A stretch of DNA of 64,000 nucleotides from SCTD01 sp963784675 (lineage in GTDB: Bacteria; Actinomycetota; Actinomycetes; Mycobacteriales; SCTD01): positions 248,001 to 312,000 of the forward strand of contig CAWASE010000013.1 of the NCBI GenBank assembly GCA_963784675.1, given 5' to 3'. The notes under the pieces are model-generated. The model saw nothing but the letters and a program-made list of their open reading frames with translations, searched no databases and was not told the origin of the DNA. Numbering within the stretch: position 1 is the stretch's first letter; each line of letters starts with the position of its first letter. Shown here piece after piece: positions 18,112 through 26,381 of the stretch. The position numbers were made by a program, and so were the translations under genes.

Positions 18112-18774
18112 ATGCGCACCAAGCTCGCCACCGCCGCTCTGATCGGCTCCCTCGGCCTGACCGGCGTCGCCGGCGCGGCCCTGCTCTCCCCGGCCGTGTC
18201 CTACGCGGCGACCGGTGCCGCGACCGCCGTCTCGGACCGCGCCGCCTCTCTCGCCAGCACGCTGAAGGGTCTGGTGAGCGACGGCACCATCACCCAGGCG
18301 CAAGCCGACAAGGTCGCCTCCACGCTCGCCGCGGCGGCTCCGGCCCGCGGTGACGGCGGCCCCGGGCACGGCCGCGACGGAGGCGGCGGCGGCCGGGTCG
18401 ACCAGGCCGCTGCCGCCACCGCGCTGGGCCTGTCCGCCGACGCGCTGCGGACGCAGCTGGACGCGGGCAAGACCCTCGCGCAGGTCGCCGACGCCCAGGG
18501 CGTGGACCAGGCGACGCTGGTGAAGGCGCTGGTCACCTCGGCGAAGGGGCGGCTGGCCGACCAGGTCGCCTCCGGCCGGATCACCCAGGCGCAGGCCGAC
18601 ACCCGGGCCAGCACCCTGCAGGCCGAGATCACCGAGCACCTGGACGACGTCTGCCTGCCCGGGGGCGGCGGCCCGGGCCACGGCCCGCGCGGCAACGACG
18701 GTGACGCCGACGACGCCCCGGCCACCACCGCGTCGCCCGCTCCCGCGACGGCGGGCGCCGGCAGCGCCGCCTGA
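18112..18774 (+). CDS. Secreted LTQAQAD-repeat protein, paralogue 2
   Basis: A 220-residue protein from ATG 18112 with an AGGAGA ribosome site. A Sec signal ends near 'AVSYA-AT'. The mature chain repeats the design of the protein at 10865-11557: 'LVSDGTITQAQADKVASTL', 'LGLSADALRTQLDAGKTLAQ', 'QVASGRITQAQADTRAS', then a Gly/Asp/Pro-rich tail. The middle shared segment is close to identical between the two. It is placed directly after the PhoP-like system and carries its own PhoP-type box upstream. It ends at a strong hairpin. Role unknown; probably a cell-envelope or extracellular target of the system (inference). Confidence 0.86.
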   Translation: MRTKLATAALIGSLGLTGVAGAALLSPAVSYAATGAATAVSDRAASLASTLKGLVSDGTITQAQADKVASTLAAAAPARGDGGPGHGRDGGGGGRVDQAAAATALGLSADALRTQLDAGKTLAQVADAQGVDQATLVKALVTSAKGRLADQVASGRITQAQADTRASTLQAEITEHLDDVCLPGGGGPGHGPRGNDGDADDAPATTASPAPATAGAGSAA

Positions 18775-18790
18775 CCCCGCTCCACCCCTA

Positions 18791-18824
18791 CGACAGCCGG
18801 CTCCCGAGAGGGGGCCGGCTGTCG
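18791..18824 (+). terminator. Hairpin terminator after secreted paralogue 2
   Basis: An 11-bp stem CGACAGCCGGC / GCCGGCTGTCG is extended by a T-G wobble and three more G-C pairs to a GAGA loop. It separates the PhoP locus from the peptidase gene. Confidence 0.85.
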
Positions 18825-18910
18825 GCGTCCCGGGCCGGCCAGGCGGCCTCGGGTCTGCCTCGGTGACGCAGGGCCGGTCGGCGGCCGCGCCTGCGGTGGA
18901 CACTGTCAGG

Positions 18911-20209
18911 GTGTCCCATTCCACGCCGTCCCGTCCTCCTGGCGGGGAGCTGGCCCCCGCCGTCGCCCGCGCGCTCGACGAGGTGCGCGCGGAGGATCTC
19001 GTCGCGCTGGTGCAGGAGCTCGTAGCGGTCCCGACCGTCACCGGCAGCGACGCCGAGAGCGAGGGACAGCACCTGCTCGAGCGACGCTGGCGCTCGGCCG
19101 GGCTCGAGACCGACCTGTGGTCGGTGGACCTCGCGGAGCTGCGGGCGCACCCGGACTTCCCCGGCTCGGAGGCGCCGCGGACCGAGGCCTGGGGGCTGGT
19201 CGGGTCCTGGGGCGGTGACGACGGGCCCACCGTCGTGCTCAACGGCCATCTGGACGTCGTCCCGCCCGGCGACGTCGCGCGCTGGTCCGACGGCCCCTTC
19301 TCCGGCCCGGTGCGGGACGGTCGCGTGTTCGGCCGCGGCAGCTGCGACATGAAGGGCGGGCTCGCCTGTCAGCTCGTCGCCGTCCAGGCCCTGCGACGGG
19401 CGGGGGTGCAGCTGCGCGGCCGCGTCCAGCTGCAGAGCGTCGTGAGCGAGGAGGACGGCGGGCTGGGCACCTTCGCGACCCTGCAGCGGGGGCACCGCGG
19501 TGACCTGGCCGTCATCGGTGAGCCGACCGCCGGCGCGCTGGTGACGGCGGCGGCCGGGGCGCTGACCTTCCGGCTCACGCTCACCGGCCGCGCTGCCCAT
19601 GCGTCGCTGCGCGGCCGCGGGGTCGACGCCGTGGAGAAGTACCTGCTCGTGCACCAGGCGCTCCGACGCCTGGAGCAGCAGCGCAACACCGACGTCCCGC
19701 CCCTGTTCGGTGGCCTGGCCACGCCGTACGCCGTCTCGGTGGGGTCGCTGCGCGCCGGCGACTGGCCCAGCACCGTGCCGGAGTCGCTGGTGGCCGAGGG
19801 TCGGCTCGGGGTCGCGCTGGGTGAACCGGTGGCACACGCCCGCGCAGCCCTGGAGGCCTGCCTCGCCGAGCTGGGCGCCGAAGATGCCTGGCTGGCAGCA
19901 CATCCGGTGCAGGTCGAGTGGTTCGGGGGGCAGTTCGCCAGCGGTCAGGTCGCGGCCGACGCACCCGTCGTGCAGCTGGTCGCCGCCGCCCATGCGCGCG
20001 TCCACGGGCAGGCGCCGGCGCACGCCGCCGTTCCCGCCGGCACCGACCAGCGGCTGCTCACCGGGCTGGGGGCCACCCCGGCGCTGCACTACGGCCCGGG
20101 CGACCTCGCGCTGGCGCACGCGCCCGACGAGTCGGTGCCCGTCGCCGAGCTCGTCTCGGTCGCGCAGGCGCTCGTGCTGGTGGTCGCCCAGGGGTGCGGC
20201 GTGCGGTGA
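18911..20209 (+). CDS. M20-family zinc peptidase/deacylase (ArgE/DapE type)
   Basis: A 432-residue protein from GTG 18911. M20 enzymes use two zinc ions to hydrolyse amide bonds of small substrates. The metal ligands are visible in order: His in 'LNGHLDVVPPGD', Asp in 'GRGSCDMKGGLACQL', the Glu-Glu pair in 'SEEDGGLG', a further acidic ligand in 'VIGEPTAG', and the late His in 'ALHYGPGD'. A dimerisation domain sits between residues ~205 and 325. The family has many substrates (N-acetylornithine, succinyl-DAP, dipeptides), and no neighbour points to one. A cAcAcT-type -10 lies close to the start. Confidence 0.88.
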   Translation: MSHSTPSRPPGGELAPAVARALDEVRAEDLVALVQELVAVPTVTGSDAESEGQHLLERRWRSAGLETDLWSVDLAELRAHPDFPGSEAPRTEAWGLVGSWGGDDGPTVVLNGHLDVVPPGDVARWSDGPFSGPVRDGRVFGRGSCDMKGGLACQLVAVQALRRAGVQLRGRVQLQSVVSEEDGGLGTFATLQRGHRGDLAVIGEPTAGALVTAAAGALTFRLTLTGRAAHASLRGRGVDAVEKYLLVHQALRRLEQQRNTDVPPLFGGLATPYAVSVGSLRAGDWPSTVPESLVAEGRLGVALGEPVAHARAALEACLAELGAEDAWLAAHPVQVEWFGGQFASGQVAADAPVVQLVAAAHARVHGQAPAHAAVPAGTDQRLLTGLGATPALHYGPGDLALAHAPDESVPVAELVSVAQALVLVVAQGCGVR

Positions 20210-20228
20210 CGCCGCCCCCGACGACAGG

Positions 20229-20948
20229 TCAGCGGCTGCGTAGGCGGTAGCGGCCGAGCAGCACGCCGTCGTCGCCGTCGAGCAGGTGCACGGTCTCCCA
20301 CGGCACCGGGCCCGGCAGCAGCCGGTCGAGCAGGTGGGGCCCGCCGCCGACCAGCAGCGGCGCGTGCGTCAGGCACAGCTCGTCGACCAGACCGGCGACG
20401 AGCAGGTCGCCGAGCAGCCGGGGACCGCCCTCGCAGTGCAGCCGCGTCAGGCCGCGCTCGTGCAGCGCGGTCCGCGCCGCCGCCAGATCGATCTCGTGCG
20501 TCCCTGCCACGACGACGGCCGCGACGCGCTCGGCCAGCCGGCGTCGCCGCGAGGAGTCGGCGGCCTCGCAGGTGACCAGGACGGTGTCGGGGAGCAGGAC
20601 CTGTTCCGGTAGGTCCAACGACGTGCTGACGATGACGAGCGGCGGCCGCCCGGAGCGTCCGTGGGCGGCGCGCCAGGCCTGCCCGGCAGGTCGGGGCCGC
20701 ACCGGGCCGTAACCCTCGTCGCGGACGGTGCCGGCGCCGACGAGCACCGCGTCGCAGCCGGCCCGCAGCACGTGGAACACCTCTTGGTCGGCCGGGGACT
20801 GCAGGCCGCGGCTGCCTCCGTCGACCGCCACGACACCGTCGGCGCTGAGCACGAAGCCACCGCGCAGCAGCGGTCCGTCGCCGGGGTCGTACAGGTCGAG
20901 CAGGTCGTCGGAGGTGAGCCGGTCCGGCTGCGGGGCGAGCAGCCGCAC
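20229..20948 (-). CDS. RibD C-terminal-type pyrimidine reductase family protein
   Basis: A 239-residue protein from GTG 20948, 5 nt after the Lsr2-domain gene. It has the dihydrofolate-reductase-like RibD_C fold: 'GFVLSADGVVAVDG', 'VFHVLRAGCDAVLVGAGTVR', 'LTRLHCEGGPRLLGDLLVAG' and 'LTHAPLLVGGGP'. Members reduce riboflavin-pathway or related pyrimidines with NADPH. The deaminase half of RibD is missing, and no rib genes are nearby, so it may be a stand-alone reductase of unknown substrate. Confidence 0.88.
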   Translation of the reverse strand: MRLLAPQPDRLTSDDLLDLYDPGDGPLLRGGFVLSADGVVAVDGGSRGLQSPADQEVFHVLRAGCDAVLVGAGTVRDEGYGPVRPRPAGQAWRAAHGRSGRPPLVIVSTSLDLPEQVLLPDTVLVTCEAADSSRRRRLAERVAAVVVAGTHEIDLAAARTALHERGLTRLHCEGGPRLLGDLLVAGLVDELCLTHAPLLVGGGPHLLDRLLPGPVPWETVHLLDGDDGVLLGRYRLRSR

Positions 20949-20953
20949 CGTGG

Positions 20954-21631
20954 TCAGCCCTTGCGGCGGAAGCGTCCGGACAGCGAGCTCTTGCCGGCCT
21001 GCTCGGCGGGCTTCTCCAGGGCGGCGATGCGCGCGCTGAGGGTGTCGAGCCGGGCCTCGACCAGAGCCATCCGGTGCTCGGGGGTCTGCGCGACCGGGCG
21101 GCCGGTGCTCTCGGTGGTCGCGGGCTTCGGGTTCGTGGCGTCGGACCGGTCGAGGTCGGCCTCGTCGGCGGCAGGCTGCGCGGCAGCAGCCTTGGCCTTG
21201 GCGGGCGCGACGCGAGCGGCGGCCGCAGCGGCGCGCGGCCGGACCGCCGGAGCCGTGCGAGGGGCCCGGTCGCGGTCAGCCGGCGTGCGGTCGGTGGTCG
21301 GACGGCTCGCGGCGGTGCGCCCGGGCGGCGTCGGAGCGACGTCCTCGACGGCGGCGGCCGGAGCGGGGACGCGGGCGCCACCGGTGCTCCCGCCCGTGCC
21401 GGCGCGGGCCGTGCCGGCGCTGCTCCTGGTCGTGCGTGACCCGGCCGGCTTCGCCGCCTTCGCGGCCGGCTTCTTCGTCGTCCGCGTCGCTGTTCCGGCC
21501 GATCCACCACCGCCGTCGGGCGCGGCGAGGTAGGCATCGCGCAGGTCAGCAGGCAGGCGGCCGCGGTCCGCGACCTCGATGCCGTTCTTGCGGGCCCAGG
21601 CCCGCACGTCCGAAGTCTCAGGTGTTGTCAC
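20954..21631 (-). CDS. Protein with N-terminal Lsr2-like DNA-binding domain
   Basis: A 225-residue protein from GTG 21631. The first ~35 residues, 'VRAWARKNGIEVADRGRLPA', match the C-terminal DNA-binding domain of Lsr2, the actinobacterial xenogeneic silencer that contacts AT-rich minor grooves. A ~120-residue Ala/Pro/Lys/Arg/Thr-rich linker follows, and a C-terminal helix 'RMALVEARLDTLSARIAALE' looks like a short coiled coil. Lsr2 itself has dimerisation first and DNA binding last, so the order here is reversed. The mRNA is probably leaderless. It is co-oriented with fabG upstream and the reductase gene downstream. Confidence 0.8.
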   Translation of the reverse strand: MTTPETSDVRAWARKNGIEVADRGRLPADLRDAYLAAPDGGGGSAGTATRTTKKPAAKAAKPAGSRTTRSSAGTARAGTGGSTGGARVPAPAAAVEDVAPTPPGRTAASRPTTDRTPADRDRAPRTAPAVRPRAAAAAARVAPAKAKAAAAQPAADEADLDRSDATNPKPATTESTGRPVAQTPEHRMALVEARLDTLSARIAALEKPAEQAGKSSLSGRFRRKG

Positions 21632-21646
21632 GCCGCTGATCCTAGG
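21632..21646 (-). promoter_or_regulatory. Leaderless promoter -10 (TAGGAT) of the Lsr2-domain gene
   Basis: On the minus strand CCTAGGATCAGCGGC directly precedes the GTG. TAGGAT is placed 7 nt before the start, the spacing expected for leaderless transcription. The same 15 bases precede the DUF3039 gene at 40171. Confidence 0.7.
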
Positions 21647-21664
21647 GTAGTCAGCGGGGAACAC

Positions 21665-22372
21665 TCAGTGACCCATGCCGAGCCCGCCGTCCACGGGGAG
21701 CACTGCCCCGGTCACGTAGGACGCTCCGTCCGAGGCCAGAAATCCGATGACGGCGGCGATCTCGTCCGGGGTGGCGGTGCGTCCGAGCGGGATCGCCGAG
21801 AGCAGCTCTGTGCGTCGGGTCGCACCGAGCTCGGCGGTCATGTCGGTGTCGACGTAGCCCGGCGCCAGCACGTTGCTGGTGATGCCGCGGCTGCCGAGCT
21901 CGCGGGCCAGCGAGCGCGACAGACCCACCAGCCCGGCCTTGCTCGCCGCGTAGTTGGCCTGCCCCGCGGCGCCCGACAGCCCGACGACGCTGGAGACGAA
22001 GACCAGGCGTCCCCACCGGTTCTTCAGCATCGCGCGGCTGGCCCGCTTGGCGACCCGGTAGGCGGCCGTCAGGTTCGTGTCCAGGACCGACGTGAACTGC
22101 TGCTCGCTCATGCGCAGCAGCAGGCCGTCGGCGGTGATCCCGGCATTGCTGACCAGGATCTCGACGGGGCCCTGCGCCTGCTCGACCTCGGTGAAGGCGC
22201 GGTCGACGTCCTCGCTGGAGGTGACGTCGCAGCGCACGCCGAGCAGGTCCTCCGGCGGGTCGGAGCGGTAGGTGACCGCGACGCGGTGGCCGGCTGCGGC
22301 CAGGTGGCGTGCGGTGGCCAGGCCGATGCCGCGGTTGCCGCCGGTGACCAGGACCGAGCGAGTGCTCTGCAT
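21665..22372 (-). CDS. fabG: 3-oxoacyl-ACP reductase FabG
   Basis: A 235-residue SDR from ATG 22372 that reduces 3-oxoacyl-ACP with NADPH in fatty-acid elongation. It shows 'SVLVTGGNRGIGLATAR', 'VSNAGITADGLLLRM', the catalytic Ser ('VFVSSVVGLSG') and Tyr-x3-Lys in 'GQANYAASKAGLVGLSRSL', and the C-terminal 'GAVLPVDGGLGMGH' that is typical for MabA/FabG1. In mycobacteria fabG1 is followed by inhA; here it is followed by the Lsr2-domain gene. A -10 TAGGTT lies 6 nt before the ATG (leaderless). Confidence 0.92.
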   Translation of the reverse strand: MQSTRSVLVTGGNRGIGLATARHLAAAGHRVAVTYRSDPPEDLLGVRCDVTSSEDVDRAFTEVEQAQGPVEILVSNAGITADGLLLRMSEQQFTSVLDTNLTAAYRVAKRASRAMLKNRWGRLVFVSSVVGLSGAAGQANYAASKAGLVGLSRSLARELGSRGITSNVLAPGYVDTDMTAELGATRRTELLSAIPLGRTATPDEIAAVIGFLASDGASYVTGAVLPVDGGLGMGH

Positions 22373-22430
22373 GCGGGCAACCTACGTGTCGCGCCCGGAG
22401 ACTGTCGGTGGTGCGTGGTGCCATACGGGC

Positions 22431-22997
22431 ATGGACGACTCCCGCGCTCCGGCTCCGTCCGGGCAGCACCGCACCGACGTCTTCAGCCAGCTGCCGAGCC
22501 TGCTGATGCGGGCCCTGGACACCGCGGAGGTGGGCGCTGCCGTCGACGCCCTGGTGGCCGGCGGCTGGCGGCCGGGGCAGCTGCGGCACCGCATCGGGTC
22601 GGCGCCGTCCCAGGGCAGCCTGGAGAACGACGCCCGCGCGGTGCTGGCCCTGTTGCGCAGCCTGCTCGAGACCGTCCCGCCCGATGTCGCGCACGCCCGC
22701 GCCTGGGCCGAGCGCCAGCGCGAGCGGGCCGAGCGCGCCGAGGCGCCGGCCGCCGCGCCAGAGGTCCGCGACCGTTACGTCGCGCAGATCAGGGCCGGGC
22801 TCACCGGTACCCCGCGGACCCGTCGCACTCCCGAGCCCCGGGCGCGGCCGGCCTGCAACCTGTGCGAGGGCGACGGGGTCTTCTTCGTCTCGCACGAGGT
22901 GCACCTGTGCCGACGCTGCGTGGCCGTCATCGCCACCGGAGAGGCGCGCCTGGCTGCGCAGGGTGAGCCCGGCACCGGGTGGCACCGCACCGGCTGA
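22431..22997 (+). CDS. Conserved hypothetical protein with C-terminal zinc-binding motif
   Basis: A 188-residue protein from ATG 22431, divergent from fabG with 58 nt between. The N-terminal half is helical ('RHRIGSAPSQGSLENDARAV'). The middle is Arg/Glu/Ala-rich. The C-terminus has two Cys pairs, 'CNLCEGDGVFF' and 'CRRC', likely a zinc ribbon. The first half resembles actinobacterial proteins of unknown function; I do not recognise a role. Confidence 0.72.
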   Translation: MDDSRAPAPSGQHRTDVFSQLPSLLMRALDTAEVGAAVDALVAGGWRPGQLRHRIGSAPSQGSLENDARAVLALLRSLLETVPPDVAHARAWAERQRERAERAEAPAAAPEVRDRYVAQIRAGLTGTPRTRRTPEPRARPACNLCEGDGVFFVSHEVHLCRRCVAVIATGEARLAAQGEPGTGWHRTG

Positions 22998-23039
22998 ACG
23001 CGCGAGAATCCGGCCAGCGGGCTCGGACGAACTCCCCTC

Positions 23040-25295
23040 GTGAGCGCCGCTGTGACCCGGCCAGAGGTGGCGCGGCAGACTGTCGCGGTGCCCTCCGTCG
23101 CTGCGTCACCACCTCCTGCCGCGCAGGGCGGGCTGGCGCACGAGCTCGACCGCGAGCAGCAGGTGCTCGACCGGGCGCTGGCGCGGCTGCAGGTGCTGCG
23201 GGCCGAAGCCGTGCAGCGCGAGAGCGAGAGCGTCCGGCCGACCGGCGGATCGCCCCAGGCCGTCTACGAGCGCGACGTCGCGGCGCAGGCAGCGGCCAAC
23301 CGCCGGGCCGATCTGGACACCGCCGGCGAGGGGCTGCTGTTCGGGCGGCTGGACCGCGACGACGGCACGGTCCACCACCTCGGGCGCACGGGGCTGCGCA
23401 CCGACGCCCAGGAACCGATTGTGCTCGACTGGCGGGCGCCGGCGGCCGCCGCCTTCTACCGGGCGACGGCGGCGGACCCGCAGGGCGTGCTGCGGCGCCG
23501 CACCATCACCTGCCGTCGCACCTCGGTGGTGGGCATCGACGACGAGCTCCTGGATCCCGAGGCCGCCGACCGGCTCGAGGGCTCGGTCGTCGTCGGCGAC
23601 GGCGCTTTCCTCGCGGCCGTCTCTCGCGAGCGCACCGGACAGATGCGCGACATCGTCGCGACCATCCAGCGTGAGCAGGACGAGGCGGTCCGGGCGCCCG
23701 ACGACGGGGCGCTGGTCGTGACGGGCGGCCCCGGTACGGGCAAGACCGCGGTGGCTCTGCACCGCGTCGCGTACCTGATGTACGCCCGACGGGAGTTCTA
23801 CTCACGCCGCGGCGTCCTCGTCGTCGGGCCGTCGCCGGTGTTCGTCGACTACATCGGTGGGGTGCTACCCGGGCTCGGTGAGACGAGCGTCCGGCTGGCG
23901 AGCCTGGCCGACCTGCCCGATCTGCCGCGCGGCGAGCGTGTGACCGGCTGGGACGCCCCGGAGGCGGTCGCGGTCAAGGGCTCGCCGCGGATGGCCGAGC
24001 TGTTGCGGCTGCTCGTGCGGTCGCTGGGTGGCGCCAAGCGGGTCAGCGACCTGCCGATCGACCGTTGGGGGGCCACCGTCACGGTGCGCGGCCACGAGAT
24101 CGCCCGCAAGCGCGCGCAGGTCTCGCGGGGAGCCCGCAGCCACAACAGCGGGCGTGCGGCGTTCACGGCCGGCCTGGTCGAGCTGGCCTGGCGGGCCTGG
24201 CAGCGGCGACCGGAGGCTCCGCGCGAGGAACCCGACGACCGTGAGGACTTCGGGGCCTGGGTGCGTGGCGACTCGGCCTTCCGGCGGGCCCTGGACGAGG
24301 CCTGGCCGGTGCTGCTGCCCTGGCCGCTGCTGACCCGGCTGCGCACCGGCGACGTCGTGCTGCGCGAGCTGGCCGGCGGGCTGCTGAGCGAGCGCGAGAT
24401 CGCAGCGCTGGAGGACAGCTGGCGCAGCCGCCCGCAGGGTCCGGCGCCGTTGACGGCCGCTGACGCGGCCGTGTTCGACGAGCTCGCCGAGCTGCTCGGC
24501 GCGCCCCCCGTCGAGCTGGAGCCCGAGGACGACGGTTGGGACGAGCTGGCCGAGCTCGACGCGCTGGCCCGCGAGTCGGAGGTGACCACGCACGCCGACC
24601 GCACCTCGCGGGCTCGACGCAGCGTCGCCGAGGAGCGCGACTACCGCACCTTCGCCCACGTCGTCGTCGACGAGGCGCAGGACGTCACGCCGATGCAGTG
24701 GCGCATGCTCGGTCGTCGCGCGAGGGGGGCCACCTGGACCATCGTCGGCGACTGGGTCCAGTCGGCGTGGCCGGACGTCCAGGAGGTGCGCGACGCGCTC
24801 ACCGGGGTGCTGGGACGCAGCCGGCTGCGCGAGGCCGAGCTGACGACGAACTACCGCACGAGCACCGAGGTCGCGGTGCTGGCCGCCCGGCTGCTGCACC
24901 GGATCGATCCGTCGCTGCAGGCCCCCGCCGCCGTGCGCAGCACCGGTGTCGAGCCGCTGCTGCTCGTCGACGCGGATCCGCTCTCAGCCCTGCCGGCGGC
25001 GGTGTCGAGCCTGCTGGCGCAGGTCGGCGGCACGGTGGGCGTGGTCGCGCCGTACGCGCTCGCCGAGCAGGTCCGGCACCTGCTCCCGGCAGACCCGCGG
25101 CTGTCGGTGGTCGACCCGTGGCAGGTCAAGGGGCTGGAGTACGACGGCTGCCTGGTGCTGGACCCGCACGGGCTCGTCCAGGAGAGCCAGCATCCGGTCG
25201 CCGGGCTGCGCAGCCTCTATGTGGCCCTCACGCGCGCCACCCAGCGCCTGGTCGTGCTCGGCGAGCGCCCCCTGGAGAGTCTGCTGCAGCCCTGA
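23040..25295 (+). CDS. helR: HelD-like RNA polymerase recycling ATPase HelR
   Basis: A 751-residue UvrD-like ATPase from GTG 23040. HelD/HelR proteins pry RNA polymerase off DNA; Streptomyces HelR also displaces rifamycins and gives tolerance. The N-terminal coiled coil ('HELDREQQVLDRALARLQVL') is the part that enters the polymerase secondary channel. Then come Walker A 'VVTGGPGTGKTAVALHRVAY', Walker B 'VVVDEAQDVTPMQW', 'TNYRTSTEVAVLA' and the C-terminal motif 'VVDPWQVKGLEYDGCLVLD' with 'YVALTRATQRL'. The length and order fit HelR rather than UvrD or PcrA. I do not see a clear rifamycin-associated element upstream. Confidence 0.9.
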   Translation: MSAAVTRPEVARQTVAVPSVAASPPPAAQGGLAHELDREQQVLDRALARLQVLRAEAVQRESESVRPTGGSPQAVYERDVAAQAAANRRADLDTAGEGLLFGRLDRDDGTVHHLGRTGLRTDAQEPIVLDWRAPAAAAFYRATAADPQGVLRRRTITCRRTSVVGIDDELLDPEAADRLEGSVVVGDGAFLAAVSRERTGQMRDIVATIQREQDEAVRAPDDGALVVTGGPGTGKTAVALHRVAYLMYARREFYSRRGVLVVGPSPVFVDYIGGVLPGLGETSVRLASLADLPDLPRGERVTGWDAPEAVAVKGSPRMAELLRLLVRSLGGAKRVSDLPIDRWGATVTVRGHEIARKRAQVSRGARSHNSGRAAFTAGLVELAWRAWQRRPEAPREEPDDREDFGAWVRGDSAFRRALDEAWPVLLPWPLLTRLRTGDVVLRELAGGLLSEREIAALEDSWRSRPQGPAPLTAADAAVFDELAELLGAPPVELEPEDDGWDELAELDALARESEVTTHADRTSRARRSVAEERDYRTFAHVVVDEAQDVTPMQWRMLGRRARGATWTIVGDWVQSAWPDVQEVRDALTGVLGRSRLREAELTTNYRTSTEVAVLAARLLHRIDPSLQAPAAVRSTGVEPLLLVDADPLSALPAAVSSLLAQVGGTVGVVAPYALAEQVRHLLPADPRLSVVDPWQVKGLEYDGCLVLDPHGLVQESQHPVAGLRSLYVALTRATQRLVVLGERPLESLLQP

Positions 25296-25338
25296 CCTGC
25301 CGGCCCTGACCTGTGCCGGCTCAGTCGCCGCGGCGGCG

Positions 25339-25761
25339 TCAGTCGCAGCCGCAGACGCCGCTGGCCGAGCGCACCTGGAAGCAGTCCGGGCAGGTGTTGG
25401 ACTTGATGACGGCCTTCTCGACCTCGGCCTCGCGGGCGAGCGTGGCGGCGCGGGTGGCCGCGGCCTTCGCCGAGCGCTGCTTGGCCTTGGCCTCGACCGC
25501 GTCCCGCTCGGCGGTGACCGCCGCGTTGGCCGCGATCACGTCGGCGTTGTCCGCCTCGAAGACGCGACGCCGCACGGTGTCGGGGATGAAGTCCATCGAC
25601 TGCTCGCACAGCAGCACCGCGACGTCCAGCGGCTGCTCGAGCGCGACCGTCTCGACGATGTCGCCGAAGACGAGCTCGGGGTCGGCCTCGGCGAGGGCGT
25701 TGACGCGCAGCAGGGCGGCGTCGACGGCCTCCTGCAGCTCCGGAGCAACGGTGTCAGTCAC
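25339..25761 (-). CDS. Conserved hypothetical protein with C-terminal Cys cluster
   Basis: A 140-residue protein from GTG 25761, with GAGG 8 nt upstream. It is acidic and helical at the N-terminus ('LVFGDIVETVALEQPLDVAV', 'CEQSMDFIPDTVRRRVF'), then a charged coiled-coil-like stretch ('AVEAKAKQRSAKAAATR'). It ends in 'NTCPDCFQVRSASGVCGCD', a likely zinc or metal site. The gene is convergent with helR. I do not recognise a function. Confidence 0.75.
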   Translation of the reverse strand: MTDTVAPELQEAVDAALLRVNALAEADPELVFGDIVETVALEQPLDVAVLLCEQSMDFIPDTVRRRVFEADNADVIAANAAVTAERDAVEAKAKQRSAKAAATRAATLAREAEVEKAVIKSNTCPDCFQVRSASGVCGCD

Positions 25762-25889
25762 GGTGGGGCCTCTGTTCGGTGCGGGGGGTGTGGGGTGCTG
25801 CGGGGATGTCGGTGCAGGGGCGGCACACTCGGCCGCTGCCTCCTGAGCTCAGTCTGCCCCAGATGGGCCGGCGTCGTGGTCGGCACGTG

Positions 25890-25925
25890 CGAAGGCCCGG
25901 CCCCCCGAGGGGAGCCGGGCCTTCG
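25890..25925. terminator. Hairpin terminator after the cold-shock gene
   Basis: A perfect 12-bp stem (CGAAGGCCCGGC / GCCGGGCCTTCG) with a 12-nt loop lies 15 nt downstream of the cold-shock gene stop on the minus strand. The loop can pair further (CCCC/GGGG). Confidence 0.88.
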
Positions 25926-25940
25926 TGACGAGCGGTGGAG

Positions 25941-26144
25941 CTAGACCGGGCGGACGTTCTCCGCCTGCGGGCCCTTCGGACCCTGGGTGATGTCGAACTC
26001 GACGCGCTGGTTCTCGTCGAGCGACTTGTAGCCGTCCGTCTGGATGGCGGAGAAGTGGACGAAGACGTCGGCGCCGCCGCCATCCTGCGCGAGGAAGCCG
26101 AAGCCCTTCTCGGCGTTGAACCACTTCACGGAACCCTGAGCCAT
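25941..26144 (-). CDS. Cold-shock domain protein
   Basis: A 67-residue single-domain cold-shock protein from ATG 26144 with an AGGAGA ribosome site. These bind single-stranded RNA and keep mRNA open. RNP1 is 'KGFGFLAQ' and RNP2 'DVFVHFSAIQ'; the chain starts 'MAQGSVKWFNAEKGFGFL' and is full length. It is monocistronic, with a terminator downstream and two inverted repeats in the leader region (26168-26249). Confidence 0.97.
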   Translation of the reverse strand: MAQGSVKWFNAEKGFGFLAQDGGGADVFVHFSAIQTDGYKSLDENQRVEFDITQGPKGPQAENVRPV

Positions 26145-26167
26145 TGTGTCTCCTGTGTCGACCAGTC

Positions 26168-26249
26168 GGGCCGCACACGGTGTGTGGCCCGGAGTGGGAG
26201 CTGTCGAAGACGCATGAACGCCCGCGACTCACACGTCCGCGGGCGTTCA
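26168..26249. promoter_or_regulatory. Two inverted repeats in the leader of the cold-shock gene
   Basis: The 205-237 nt gap to the divergent MFS gene holds two hairpin-forming repeats. The first (26168-26190) is 10 bp with a CGG loop and one imperfect pair (wobble on the plus strand, A-C mismatch on the minus strand). The second (26215-26226 / 26238-26249) is a perfect 12-bp stem TGAACGCCCGCG / CGCGGGCGTTCA with an 11-nt loop. They lie upstream of both divergent genes, so they are better seen as leader structure or operator than as terminators. Confidence 0.6.
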
Positions 26250-26381
26250 AGAAACACGAGCAGAGAGGTGCAACTGCAACCAGCGCACAGCCTAACAGCA
26301 CGAGGACCGCTGTGGGGTAGTTCTCCACCACCTCACCCGCAGGAGACAGTGGGGGACACCCCTCTCGGATCGGATGGTTCC

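Noticed and set aside
26168..26249. Hairpins as transcription terminators
   Set aside because: They lie upstream of both divergent genes, so no transcript needs to end there; leader structure or operator is more likely.
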